Positions 31,967 through 44,214 of a stretch of DNA of 64,000 bases are shown here, piece by piece (position 1 is the stretch's first letter; every line of letters starts with the position of its first letter). The notes below the pieces were generated by a model that was given only the letters and a program-made list of their open reading frames with translations, was not told the origin of the DNA and searched no databases. The stretch comes from Haematobia irritans. Lineage: Eukaryota; Arthropoda; Insecta; Diptera; Muscidae. The translations under genes were made by a program, and so were the position numbers. The stretch is from contig NC_134397.1 in the NCBI RefSeq assembly GCF_050003625.1, positions 67,430,669-67,494,668 of the forward strand, given 5' to 3'.

Positions 31967-34857
31967 AACAAATAAGAAAAATCTAAAGTCGGGCGCGGCT
32001 GACTATATTATGTCCTGCACAACTTTTTAGATCCACATTTTCGATGCCATATCAAATCCTTCGAATGTATTGGGTGCTATATATGAAGATTTGTTTCAAA
32101 TACATACATTTAAATCTGACTCGATCTGAACAAAATTTGTAAGACTTCTATAAAATCAATAGACTTAAAATTTATGTCGGCTTATGCTCTGGGGTGGAAC
32201 ACAATGTTAGTAAAAACATGTATATACAGCAGTAAGTTCGGCCGGGCCGAATCTTAAATACTCACCACCATGAACCAAATATTAGGGTTTCCTTTGAAAT
32301 TTCAGGAGGGCTTGAGGACTTGAGGACACTTCCCGAAGATAAATTTAAAGATTTCACCTATGAGGACTATATCAGATTCTGGATTTATAAGAACCATTTT
32401 TGTTTGGGTTTTAGAGGAATCATTAACACCTCTTGTAAGTGTGCAAGAAAATTATAAAATAACGTCTTGATTTGAAATCTTAAATCTGTAGATTTTCACC
32501 CGAGAAGTAAAATCTGAAAATTTTACATTGAGTTTCAAGCAATTTTCATGATCAGTGCACCTTCCATACCCTCAAGAAGTGATGTCGGTCTATATGGAGG
32601 CATTACCAAATGGACCGATAAAAACTTAATCCGATAAACGGTTTTGTGAGCCTAAAATACCAGAATATTTACAGGCAAATCGAATAAAAACTACGGTTTC
32701 TAGAAACCCAAGGAGTTAAATCGGGAGATCGTTCTTATGGGGGCTATACTAAAATATGGACCGATACTCACCGTTTTCGGCAAAAATAACTCTAGATTTC
32801 CAATTTCAGGCAAATTGGATAAAAACTTCGGATTCTAGAAGCCCAAGAAGTAAAATCGGGATAGCGGTCTATATGAGGGCTACACCAAAACATGGACCGA
32901 TATTCACCACTTGTGGCACACCCCTTTATGGTCCCAAAATACCTATAAATTTCCAATTTCAGGCAAATTGTATATTAACTACGGATTCTATAAACCCAAG
33001 ATGTAAAATCGGGAGATCGGTCTATATGGGGGCTATACCAAAACATGGAACGATACGGCACACATTTTGATGGTCCTCAAGTACCTCCTTTTCAGGCAAA
33101 TTGGATAAAAACTACGGTTTCTATAAGCCCAAGACCCCAAATCGGGAGGCCGGTTTATATGGGGACCATACCAAACCATGGACCGATGCTCACTATTTTT
33201 TGCACACCTCTTTACGGTTCTAAAGTACCTCTCGATTTCCAATTTCAGGTAAATTGGATAAAAACTGCGGTTTCTATAAGCCCAAGAAGTAAAATCGGGA
33301 GATCGGTCTATATGGGGGCTACACCAAAACATAGACCGATACTCACCATTTTTGGCACACCTTTTTATGGTCATCAAATACCTCTAGATTTCAAACTTTA
33401 GGCAAATTGGATAAAAACTACGATTTCTATAAGCCCAATACCCCAAATCGGGAGGTCGGTTTATATGGGGACTATATCAAAACCTGGACCGATATAGCCC
33501 ATCTTCGAACTTGACCTGCCTGCAGACAAAAGACGGGTTTGTGCAAATTTTCAGCACGATTGCTTCATTATTGAAGACTGTAGCGTGATTACAACAGACA
33601 GACGGACAGACGGACATCGTTATATCGTCTTAGAATTTCTCCCTGATCAAGAATATATATACTTTATATAGTCGGAAATCGATATTTCGATGTGTTACAA
33701 ACGGAATGACAAACTTATTATACCCCCGTCACCATTCTATGGTGGTGGGTATAAATATGGGAAACATTTAAATCTGAAGCAATTTTAAGGAAACTTCGCA
33801 AAAGTTTATTTATGATTTATAGCTCGATATATATGTATTAGAAGTTTCGGAAAATTAGAGTCATTTTTACAACTTTTCGACTAAGCAGTGGTGATTTTAC
33901 AAGGAAAATGTTGGTATTTTGACCATTTTTGTCGAAATCAGAAAAACATATATATGGGAGCTATATCTAAATCTGAACCGATTTCAACCAAATTTGGCAC
34001 GCATAGCTACAATGCTAATTCTACTCCCTGTGCAAAATTTCAATTAAATCGGAGTAAAAGATTGGCCATTGTAGTCAAATGAGTGTAAATCGGGCGAACG
34101 ATATATATGGGAGCTATATCTAAATCTGAACCGATTTCAACCAAATTTGGCACGCATAGCTACAATGCTAATTCTACTCCCTGTGCAAAATTTCAATTAA
34201 ATCGGAGTAAAAGATTGGCCACTGTGGTCATATGAGCGTAAATCGGGCGAACGATATATATGGGAGCTACATCTAAATCTGAACCGATTTCAATAAAATT
34301 TGGCACACTTGACTACACTACTAATTTTACTCCTAGTGCAAAATTTCAACCAAATTGGGGTAAAACTCTGGCTTATGGGACGGTATTAGTCCATATCGGA
34401 CGAAAGATATATATGGGAGCTATATCTAAATCTGAACCGATTTCAATAAAATTTGGCACACTTGACTATAGTACTAATTGTTCTTCTTGTGCAAAATTTT
34501 AAGCAAATTAGGGTAAAACTCTGGCTTCTGGGGCCATATAAGTCCATATCGGTCGAAATATATATATGGGAGCTATATCTAAATCTGAACTGATTTCTTC
34601 TAAAATCAATAGGGTTCTATTCTGAGCCAAAACACATACTTGTGCCAAATTTGAAGTCGTTTGGACTAAAACTGCGACCTAGACTTTGATTACAAAAATG
34701 TGTTCACGGACAGACGGACATGGCTATATCGACTCAGGGGCCCACCCTGAGCATTTTTGGCTAAGACACCATGTGTCTATCTCGTCTCCTTCTGGGTGTT
34801 ACAAACATATGCACTAACTTATAATACCCTGTTCCACAGTGTGGCGCAGGGTATAAT
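31967..34857 (-). mobile_element. HINE-A element split by HINE-C
   Basis: Reverse orientation. The tail (31967-32215) has the stem-loop, GTGTAACACT-type boxes and TGGAACACAATGTTAGTAAAAA. The body resumes at 33756 with TATGGGAAACATTTAAATCT, monomers to about 34600, an inverted GTCY block (GACAGACGGACATGG) and the end CCACAGTGTGGCGCAGGGTA. The two halves join exactly at the T-tract seen uninterrupted at 29325-29345. Confidence 0.88.
32216..33755 (-). mobile_element. HINE-C element nested in HINE-A
   Basis: Left end TGTATATACAGCAGTAAGTT, TTCGGCCGGGCCGAAT and TACTCACCACCATGAACC. Monomers of 153 bp run from about 32680 to 33480, then an inverted GTCY block (GACAGACGGACAGACGGACA), CTTAGAATTTCTCCCTGATC and the end CTATGGTGGTGGGTATAAA. 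Complete. Frames at 33033-33401 on both strands are monomer by-products. Confidence 0.88.
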
Positions 34858-34860
34858 AAA

Positions 34861-35105
34861 ATTTTGAAAAATTTTCTATAAAAATAAAATTTTGACAAAA
34901 TTTTCTACAGAAATAAAATTTTGACAAAATTTTCTATACAAATGAAATTTTGACTAAATTTTCTATACAAATAAAATGTTGTCAATATTTTCTATAAAAA
35001 TAAAATTTTGACAAAATTTTCTATAGAAATAAAATCTTGACAAAATTTTGTATGGTAATAAAATTTTGTCAAAATGTTCTATCGAAATAAAATGTTGGTA
35101 GTTTA
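34861..35105. repeat. 29-bp satellite array
   Basis: About eight units of the type AAATTTTGACAAAATTTT + CTATAGAAATA with small variations. It lies between HINE-A and HINE-B. Confidence 0.85.
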
Positions 35106-36395
35106 TTTTTGGCCATATGGACCAATTTTTGTGTGATTGAGGATCTGCTATATATAGAACTATAGACCGATATGGACCAATTTTGGCATGGTTGTTAGGA
35201 GCCACCGTGGTGCAATGGTTAGCATGCCCGCCTTGCATACACAAGGTCGTGGGTTCGTTTTTCAGCGGTGGATTATCCCACCTCAGTAATGCTGGTGACA
35301 TTTCTGAGGGTTTCAAAGCTTCTCTAAGTGGTTTCACTGGAATGTGGAACGCCGTTCGGACTCGGCTATAAAAAGGAGGTCCCTTGTCATTGAGCTTAAC
35401 ATGGAATCGGGCAGCACTCAGTGATAAGAGAGAAGTTCACCACTGTGGTATCACAATGGACTGAATAGTCTAAGTGAGCCTGATACATCGGGCTGCCACA
35501 TAACCTAACCTAACCTAGCAGCCACATACTAGCTTAATGTACCAAATTCCAACGGAATCGGGTGTATTTTGCTCCTTCAAAAGGTTCCGGAGGTCAAATT
35601 TGGGGATCGATTTATATGGGGGCTATATATAATTATGAACCGATATGGACCAATTTTTGCATGGTTGTTAGAGACCATGTGCTAACACCACGTACCAAAT
35701 TTCAACCGGTTCGGTTGAATTTTGCTCTTCCAAGAGGCTCCGCAAGTCAAATCTGGGGATCGGTTTATAAGGGGGCTATATATAATTATAGACCGATATG
35801 GACCAATTTTTGCAAGATTGTTAGAGTCCATATACTAACACCACGTGCAAAATTTCAACCGGATCGGATGAATTTTGCTCCTCCAAAAGTTTCCGGAGGT
35901 CAAATTTTGGGATCGATTTATATGGGGGCTATATATAATTATGGACCGATATGAACCAACATTTTGCACGGTTATTATAAACTATATTCTAACACCACAT
36001 ACCAAATTTCAACCGGATCGGATGAATTTTGCTCTTCCAAGAGGCTCCGCAAGTCAAATCTGGGGATCGGTTTATATGGGAGCTATATATAATTATGGAT
36101 CGATGTTGACCAATTTTCGTACGGTTATTAGGGACCACATACTAGCACCACGTACCAAATTTCAACCGGATCGGATGAAATTAGCTTCTCTAAGAGGTTC
36201 CGCAAACCAAATATGGGTGTCGGTTTATATGGGGGCTATATATAATTATGGATCGATGTGGACCAGTTTTCGCATGGTTGTTTGCTTCTCTAAGAGGTTC
36301 CACAAACCAAATATAATTATGGATCGATGTGCACCTATGTTTGCTTGGTTGTTAGAGACCATATACTAACACAGCCGGATCGGATGAAATAAATT
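35106..36395 (-). mobile_element. HINE-B central array interrupted by a SINE
   Basis: Monomers (ATATGGGGGCTATATATAAT, GGACCAATTTTTGCATGG, TTTCAACCGGATCGGATGAA) with 153-bp period from 35110 to 36395. Both element ends are missing. Frames at 35562-36369 follow the period. Confidence 0.75.
35198..35517 (+). mobile_element. tRNA-derived SINE with B-box deletion
   Basis: The head GGAGCCACCGTGGTGCAATG is intact. The sequence then jumps from GGTCGTGGGTTCG to TTTTTCAGCGG, losing about 28 bp including half of the B box compared with 13496-13543. Body and tail are near consensus and end (TAACC)n. It lies inside a HINE-B monomer at TTGTTAG. Without a B box it should not be transcribed by Pol III. Confidence 0.88.
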
Positions 36396-37770
36396 TTCTT
36401 GAATTTATCGAAAAATATTTACTTATTTGTGTGATATCGGCGTGATGTCAGTGTTTGTAATACTGCTTAGTTACAATTTTCTAAAAAATTTTCTGGAGAT
36501 CGGAGCCTTTACCAAAAGGCTCCGGAAGTCAAAACTTGAGCTAATATTCAAGTCGCAATTTATCAGGTGGATTACGAAAGCCTTAAACTTAACCAAGATG
36601 TTTACAATATAGTAAAACCTTGGGCTACCATCATAGCCTTGGTTTTTAAGTAGTATGAGATAATAACACAATAAGCCTTTTAATAAAACAATCAGCTCTA
36701 TCAAATAGCCATTTGATCTACTTATTGTCGAAAACAACTCTTTGATAATGATGGTTCAGGGGAGTAATCCGGTTTACCTGCTATAGAAAATTTTCTTTGT
36801 ATAATTTCTGGTGGTAAATATGTTCGCATATTTAAGCCTTGTACAACATCGTAAAAGAATATCGTCTCTTTTCTTCATTATCCTATCTTATTTGCAAAAT
36901 CCACATTTAATGCCCCCTGGAGAAAGATGTGTTTTTTCGTGGGAAACGAGCGTATGAAATGGATCTCATTGACAACAATAGTCTTTAATTTGCATTTCCT
37001 TTCAAGTAGACTTTTGTTTTTCTTTGTTTTTCCAACATAAAAGGCTTCTCATAATTAGTTCACAAAAGCCAACAGGAAAATTGACTTCCGCATGAAAGTG
37101 TCTGTTCTCAAGATGATGATGGCGTTGCTGCAATTGTTCGCCAATTTCCCAGGCAGACCTAGGCAAACTTATTTTCATTGCCTTAAGGCGACGATTATAT
37201 TTTTATATTTTCCATTGAATAAAAAAATCGCCTCCTCTGTGTTCATAGATAGACAGACGGACATAAACACTTCCAATAGAAATTGGAATGATATTCACAA
37301 TAATGCAAATAAATCATCAGAAATATTGCTGTCAAATTTCAAAAACATATGTTTCATATTCAATTATTTTATACATTTTCATGAAAATCGGTCAAGATCA
37401 ACAATTCTTTGTAGAGTCTCTTGGCTTGTGTAGTTTTCGAGAAATAAATTTGAATAGATTCCCACATCAGAAGCGTGGTCCATTGAATGATAGCAAATTA
37501 CATGGAATAGGAATTTAAGTAGCAACTGGAATTTCTTTCAGAATTATTTGTTGAAAATCCTATTATAAAATGTCTTAAGTCTTCAGTAAGATGAATGAGA
37601 CAAGGTTGCCTATAATTGAATGGTATATCGTTTTAGGCGATTTCAATGCTTTGACTTACAAACTTAGCGGAAAACACCTCAGCTTTCACACAAAGAATAA
37701 AGGGCAGTTCTTAGCAGCATTGCCCCGAATTATTTTAAATATAGTGGTAGCCGGTTATTTTAGGCTCAAT
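36396..37770. other. AT-rich DNA without recognisable gene
   Basis: Frames of 60-113 codons (for example 37092-37433) have no recognisable domain and low-complexity composition. A TAGACAGACGGACATAAACA string at about 37248 recalls the inverted GTCY block, hinting at an eroded HINE. Nothing else seen. Confidence 0.4.
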
Positions 37771-37985
37771 TAGTGCTGGCCGATTTAACGTGTAGCTCAA
37801 AGCCAAGATACCAACTTTTTGTTGCCGACCGTCATTTCACTTTGCGGCGATACCACTTAGGGAAGCTTTGAAGCGCTCAAAAATGTGACCAGAGCTACTG
37901 GGAGGGGAAAAACTCTTTGGTATTTTTGTCGAAAGGGGGATTGAAGCTATAACCAAGGCCATAATTGGTAGTTGGTAGAATTGTA
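37771..37985 (-). mobile_element. Decayed SINE, reverse orientation
   Basis: Shares with the SINE at 18240-18420 the order TAGCTCAAAGCCAAG, GATACCACTTAGGGAAGCTT, GAAGCGCTCAAAAATGTGAC, AACTCTTTGGTATTTTTGTC. The tail and tRNA head are not recognisable. Old copy. Confidence 0.55.
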
Positions 37986-38094
37986 CATGAAATGGTTTAG
38001 AATTGTACATGAAATGGTTTATTTTTTTACTGTTTGGTAGATTGATAGAATTCTTGAGGTTTTGGTAGATTTTGCAAAAAATTCTTCCCCAACA

Positions 38095-38735
38095 ATTTTT
38101 CTATAGAAATAAAATTTTGACAAAATTGTCTATAGAAAACAAAAAATTTAGAAAATATTGTTTAGAAAAAAAATTTTGAGAACATTTTCTATAGAAATAA
38201 AATTTTGACAAAACTTTCTAAAGAAATAAAATCTTGACAGAATTAGGAGTAATGCTTTCAGAGACATACAATTTTGACAAAATTATCTATAGAAATAAAA
38301 TTTTGACAACATTTTCTGTAGAAATAAAATTTTGACATAATTTTCTATAGAAATAAAATTTTGCCAAAATATTCCTGAAAAATTAAATTTTGACAAAATT
38401 TTCCAGAAAAATAAAATTTTGACAAAATTTTCCAGAGAAATAAAATTTTGACAAAATTTTTCAGAGGAATAAAATTTTGACAAAATTTTTCAGAGGAATA
38501 AAATTTTGACAAAATTTTCCTGAAGAATAAAATTTTGACAAAATTTTCTATAGAAATAAAATTTTGACAATATTTTCTATAGAAATAAAATTTTGACAAA
38601 ATTTTCTATAGAAATAAAATTTTGACATAAGTTTCTATAGAAATAAAATGTTGACAAAATTTCTGATATAAATAAAATTTTGAGAACAGCTTCTATAGAA
38701 AATAAATTTTGAGACAATTTTCTATAGAAATATAA
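38095..38735. repeat. 29-bp satellite array, longest in the window
   Basis: About 20 units with an exact 29-bp step (for example TTTTGAC at 38533 and 38562). Some units carry variant centres (TTCCAGAGAAATA, TTTCAGAGGAATA) that form a local subfamily at 38390-38530. It abuts a HINE-B end. Open frames here are satellite by-products. Confidence 0.9.
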
Positions 38736-39464
38736 TATAAAACAAGTATATATGTACCCTCCACCATGGATTGCGTAGAAACTTCTACGAAAGACTGTCA
38801 TCCACAATCGAAATACTTGGGTTGTGGTATCTTAAAACATCTTAACGTCGTTTTCTAAATTGTGAGTTAGTCCATACGTGGTATATATTAGACAAAAAAG
38901 TTATGTATAGTTAAGTCTACACGCTCACAAAAAATCGCTTCTGTAACATATACTCCCAAACATATTTTGCTTCAAGCATATACATTTTTGGGTATTGCCC
39001 AAACATTTATATGTTTGATCTCTTCCAATATATAATATGTTTGAAAGCATATTGGTCTAAACAATATATGTTTGGGTAGTCTAAGTTCCAAACATTTTGT
39101 ATTTTTGCATCCAAATTAAATAATGTTGTCTTCCAAAAAACAATATGTTATTATGTGAACATATAATATGTTTGGAAGCATTTTGCACCCAAAAATATTA
39201 TATGCTTAAAAAAAATTCTCCCAAACAATATTGTGCTCAAAATTTTACTTATTTATTTATATATTTACAATTATAATGAATTATGAAAATAAACAGGTAA
39301 TATAGGTGCTAACAACATAGGTTTTCGACCTGAATGCTCAAAATTTTGTTTCTGCCCAATTGTATATTCCCCGACATCTTTCTCACTTCCACGAGATTTT
39401 TTAGTTCTTAGCACCTTTTTCTGTAATACAAACATTGTAGAAGAAATTATTCAATTTTATGATT

Positions 39465-42262
39465 TTTTATACCCTCCATCATAGGATGGGGGTATATTAA
39501 CTTTGTCATTCCGTTTGTAACACATCGAAATATTGCTCTAAGACCCCATAAAGTATATATATTCTGGGTCGTGGTGAAATTCTGAGTCGATCTAAGCATG
39601 TCCGTCCGTCCGTCTGTTGAAATCACGCTAACTTCCGAACGAAACAAGCTATCGACTTGAAACTTGGCACAAGTCGTTGTTATCGATGTAGGTCGGATGG
39701 TATTGAAAATGGGCCATATCGGTCCACTTTTACGTATAGCCCCCATATAAAGGGACCCTCAGATTTGGCTTGTGGAGCCTCTAACAGAAGCATATTTCAT
39801 CCGATCGGGCTGAAATTTGGTATATGGTGTTCGTATATGGTCTCTAACAAACATGCAAAAATTGGTCCATATCGGTCCATAATTATATATAGCCCCCATA
39901 TAAACCGATCCCCAGATTTGGCTTGTGGAGCCTCTAAGAGGAGCATATTTCATCCGATCCAGCTGAAATTTGGTACATGGTGTTGGTATATGGTCTCTAA
40001 CAATTATACAAAAATTGGTTCACATCGGTCCATAACTATATATAGCCCCCATATAAACCGATCCCCAGATTTGGCTTGTGGAGCCTCTAAGAGAAGCATA
40101 TTTCATCCGATCCAGCTGAAATTTGGTACATGGTGTTGGTATATGATCTCTAACAACCATACAAAAATTGGTCCACATCGGTCCATAATTATATATAGCC
40201 CCCATATAAACCGATCCCCAGATTTGGCTTGTGGAGCCTCTAAGAGAAGCATATTTCATCCGATCCGGCTAAAATTTGGTATATGGTGTTCGTATATGGT
40301 CTCTAACAAACATGCAAAAATTGGTCCATATCGGTCCATAATTATATATAGCCCCCATATAAACCGATCCCCAGATTTGGCTTGTGGAGCCTCTAAGAGG
40401 AGCATATTTCATCCGATCCAGCTGAAATTTGGTACATGGTGTTGGTATATGGTCTCTAACAATTATACAAAAATTGGTTCACATCGGTCTATAACTATAT
40501 ATAGCCCCCATATAAACCGATCCCCAGATTTGGCTTGTGGAGCCTCTAAGAGAAGCATATTTCATCCGATCCAGCTGAAATTTGGTACATGGTGTTGGTA
40601 TATGATCTCTAACAACCATACAAAAATTGGTCCACATCGGTCCATAATTATATATAGCCCCCATATAAACCGATCCCCAGATTTGGCTTGTGGAGCCTCT
40701 AAGAGAAGCATATTTCATCCGATCCGGCTGAAATTTGGTATATGGTGTTGGTATATGGTCTCTAACAACCGTGCAAAAATTGGTCCACATCGGTCCATAA
40801 TTATATATAGCCCCCATATAAACCGATCCCCAGATTTGGCTTGTGGAGCCTCTAAGAGAAGCATATTTCATCCGATCCGGCTGAAATTTGGTACATGGTG
40901 TTGGTAGATGGTCTCTAACAATCATGCAAAAATTGGTTCACATCGGTCTATAATTATATATAGCCCCCATATAAACCGACCCCCAGATTTGGCTTGTGGA
41001 GCCTCTAAGAGAAGCAAATTTCATCCGATCCAGCTGAAATTTGCTACATGGTGTTGGTAGATGGTCTCTAACAATCATGCAAAAATTAGTCCACATCGGT
41101 CCATAATTATATATAGCCCCCATATAAACCGATCCCCAGATTTGGCTTGCGGAGCCTCAAAGAGAAGCAAATTTCATCCGATCCGGCTGAAATTTGGTAC
41201 ATGATGTTGGTATATGGTCTCTAACAACCATGCAAAAATTGGTCCACATCGGTCCATACTTATATATAGACCCCATATAAACCGATCTCCAGATTTGGCT
41301 TGCGAAGCCTCAAAAAGAAGCAAATTGCATCCGATCCGGTTGTAATTTTGAACATGGTGTTAGTATATGATCTTTAACAACCGTGCCAGAATTGGTCCAT
41401 ATCGGTCCATAATTAGATATAGCCCCCATATAAAACGTTCTCCAGATTTGACTTCCGGAGCCTCTTGGAGGAGCAAAATTCATCCGTTCCGGTTCAAATT
41501 AGGAACGTGGTGTTAGTATATGGTCGCTAACAACCATACAACAATTGGTCCAATCACACAAAAATTGGTCCATATCGGTTCATGATCATGTTGCCACTAG
41601 AGCAAAAAATAATCTACCAAAATTTTATTTTATAGACAATTTTGTCAAAATTTTATTTCTATAGAAAATTTTGTCAAAATTTTATTTCTAGAGAAAATTT
41701 TGTTAAAATTTTATTCGGTTCATAATAAAATTTTCATCATTGTCAAAATTTTATTTCTATAGAAAATTTTGTTCAAATTTTATTCGGTTCATAATCATGG
41801 TTGCCACTCGAACCAAAAATAATCCACCAAGTTTTTATTTCCATAGAATATTTTGTCAAAAGTCTATTTCTATAGAAAATTTTGTTAAAATTTTATTTCT
41901 GTAGAAATTTTTGTCAAAATTTTCTTTCTATAGAAAATTTTGTCAAAATTTTTATTTCTATAGAAAATTTTGTTAAAATTTTATTTCTGTAGAAAATTTT
42001 GTCAAAATTTTATGTCTACTTTGTCAAACTGAATTATATACGTATTGGATCGATCTTTTTTGATTTAATATATACCACGTATGGACTTACATACAATTTA
42101 GAAGATGGTGTTAGGAGGTTTTAAGATACCTTGCACGCGTTACCGCAACTTAAGTAATTCGATTGTGGATGGCAGTGTTTAGAAGAAGTTTCTACGCAAT
42201 CCATGATGGAGGGTACATAAGCTTCGGCCTGGCCGAACTTACGGCCGTATATACTTGTTTTA
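39465..42262 (+). mobile_element. HINE-B element, complete, with HOR array and 29-bp repeats
   Basis: Begins TTTTTTATACCCTCCATCAT, TATATATTCTGGGTCGTGGT core and GTCCGTCCGTCTGTTG (39601). About twelve 153-bp monomers follow (39700-41570), then a 29-bp satellite block (41600-42030), TATATACCACGTATGGACTT, and the end TTCGGCCTGGCCGAACTTAC and GGCCGTATATACTTGTTTT. It inserted in an A/T run of the CACG element; the empty form is at about 24405-24425. Confidence 0.9.
39802..41200. repeat. 153-bp monomer array with 459-bp higher-order period
   Basis: Diagnostic variants GTTCGTATATGG (39830 and 40289) and CCTCTAAGAGGAGCAT (39931 and 40390) recur exactly 459 bp apart, i.e. three monomers. The three monomers between them repeat in the same order with very few differences. 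Long frames on both strands (39657-40907 on +; 40479-40925 on -) follow the period and are not genes. Confidence 0.9.
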
Positions 42263-44214
42263 TTTTAATTTTACCTTTTGCCGGACGGGGATTCGAACAG
42301 CGGACCACACAGTTTGTAAGGATCAAAGAAGTAGCTGATCAATTGCCCAAGGAAAAATATAATGTTAATTTTGTAATAACAAGCAACAACCACCAACTTA
42401 ATTCAATATCGCTCCCTGTTAAATAGCGCTCCAAGCTACTACACACATATATGTTTATAGGCTATTTCTAAATTAATATATGTTTGCATCCAAGCATATT
42501 ATATTTACAAACATTTTATGTCCCAAACATAATATGTTCTAACATATTAACATATATGTCCCAAACATGTTATGCTAGTTTATGAACATTATATGCTTGC
42601 ACTCAAAAATATTGTGTTTAAAAATTTGTGTTCCAAACATATAATGTTTATAGCCAAACATATGAAAAACAGTCTTTTTCATCCGTGTACAAATAATTAC
42701 GAATCGATATGGACTTTTTGCACGGTACGTAGAGAGCCAGAATTGAAATATGGGGGTCGCTTATATCGGGGCTATATACAATTATGAACTTGATATGGAC
42801 CAATTTTTGTGTGATTGGAAACGGATTTATCTGAGGGATATATATATAACTATAGACCGATATGGACCTAGTTAGGCATGGTTGTTAACATATGGTCGTT
42901 AACAACCATGCTTAACTAGGTCCATATCTAGCACAATGTATCAAATTTCAACTCACTCGGATGAAATTTGCTCCTCCAAGAGGCTCCAAAACCAAATATC
43001 GGGATCGGTTTATATGGGGCTATATATGATTATGGACTGATATGGACCACTTTTGGCATGGTTGATAAATATCAAACACGATCACCACGTACCAAATTTC
43101 AAGCAGATCGGATGAATTTTGCTTCTCCAAAAGGCACCGGAGGTCAAATCTGGGGATCGGTTTATATGGGAGCTATATATAATTATGGGCTGATAGGAAC
43201 CAATTCCTGCATGGTTGTTGGATACCATATACTAACATCACGTACCAAATTTCAACCGAATGGGAAGAATTTGCTCTTCCAAGGGGGTCTGGAGGTCAAA
43301 TCTGGGGATCGGTTTATATGGGGCCTATATATAATTATGGACCGATTTCGACCAATTTTTGCATGGGAGTTTGAGGCCATATATTAACACCACGTACCAA
43401 ATTTCAACTGAATCAGATGAATCTTGGTCTTCCAAGAGGCTCCGGAGGTCAAATCGGGGGATCGGTCTATATGGGGGCTATATATAATTATGGACCGATG
43501 TGGACCAATTTTTGCGTGGTTGTTAGAGACCATATACTAACACCATGTACCGAATTTCAGCCGGATCGGTTGAAATTTGCTTCGCTTAGCCAGCCAAATC
43601 GGGGGATCGGTCTATATGGGGGCTATATATAATTATGGACCGATGTGGACCAATTTTTGCATGGTTGTTAGAGACCATATGCTAATACCATGTACCAAAT
43701 TTCAGCCGGATCGGATGTAATTTGCTTCTCTTAGAGTGCTCGCAAGCCAAATCGGGGGATCGGTTTATATGGGAGCTATATATAATTATGGACCGATGTG
43801 GACCAATTTTTGCATGGTTGTTAGAGATCATATACTAACACCATGTACCAAATTTCAGCCGGATCGGATGAAATTTGATTCTCTTAGAGGCCTCGCAAGC
43901 CAAATTGGGGGGTCCGTTTATATGGGGGCTATACGTAAAAGTGGACCGATATGGCCCATTTGCAATACCATCCGACCTACATCAATAACAACTACTTGTG
44001 CCAAGTTTCAAGTCGATAGCTTGTTTCGTTCGGAAGTTAGCGTGATTTCAACAGACGGACGGACGGACGGACGGACGGTGATGCTCAGATCGACTCAGAA
44101 TTTCACCACGACCCAGAATATATATACTTTATGGGGTCTTAGAGCAATATTTCGATGTGTTACAAACGGAATGACAAAGTTAATATACCCCCCATCCTAT
44201 GGTGGAGGGTATAA

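Larger units (their letters stand above)
38920..42687 (-). mobile_element. CACG-type TIR element hosting a HINE-B
   Basis: Ends CACGCTCACAAAAAATCGC (left) and TTTTTCATCCGTG (right), flanked by TA at 38918-38919 and 42688-42689. Without the HINE-B it is the same element as 23986-24971, in opposite orientation, including the TTCGAACAGCGGACCAC box. Empty host site: CTACAAATAATTACG as at 18005-18020. Confidence 0.88.
38741..44214 (-). mobile_element. HINE-B element hosting a TIR element
   Basis: The left end is shortened (AACAAGTATATATGTACCCT, missing the TTCGGCC stem) and followed by TAGTCCATACGTGGTATATA. Interrupted at 38920-42687, it resumes with ACAAATAATTACGAATCGAT. Monomers run from 42960 to 43930, then an inverted GTCY block (GACGGACGGACGGACGGACG, about 44054) and ATATATATACTTTATGGGGT. 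The end CTATGGTGGAGGGTATAAAA is at 44197-44214. Confidence 0.85.

Noticed and set aside
35562..36369. Two overlapping ORFs of 130 and 164 codons
   Set aside because: HINE-B monomer by-products with the same peptide-like series as 40479-41123 and 43736-43930.
38283..38599. Lys/Asn/Phe-rich ORFs of 66 and 84 codons
   Set aside because: Translation of the 29-bp satellite, with no gene features.
39657..40907. 416-codon protein-coding gene
   Set aside because: The frame follows 153-bp monomers with a 459-bp superperiod, and the opposite strand is also open. No initiation context or domain.
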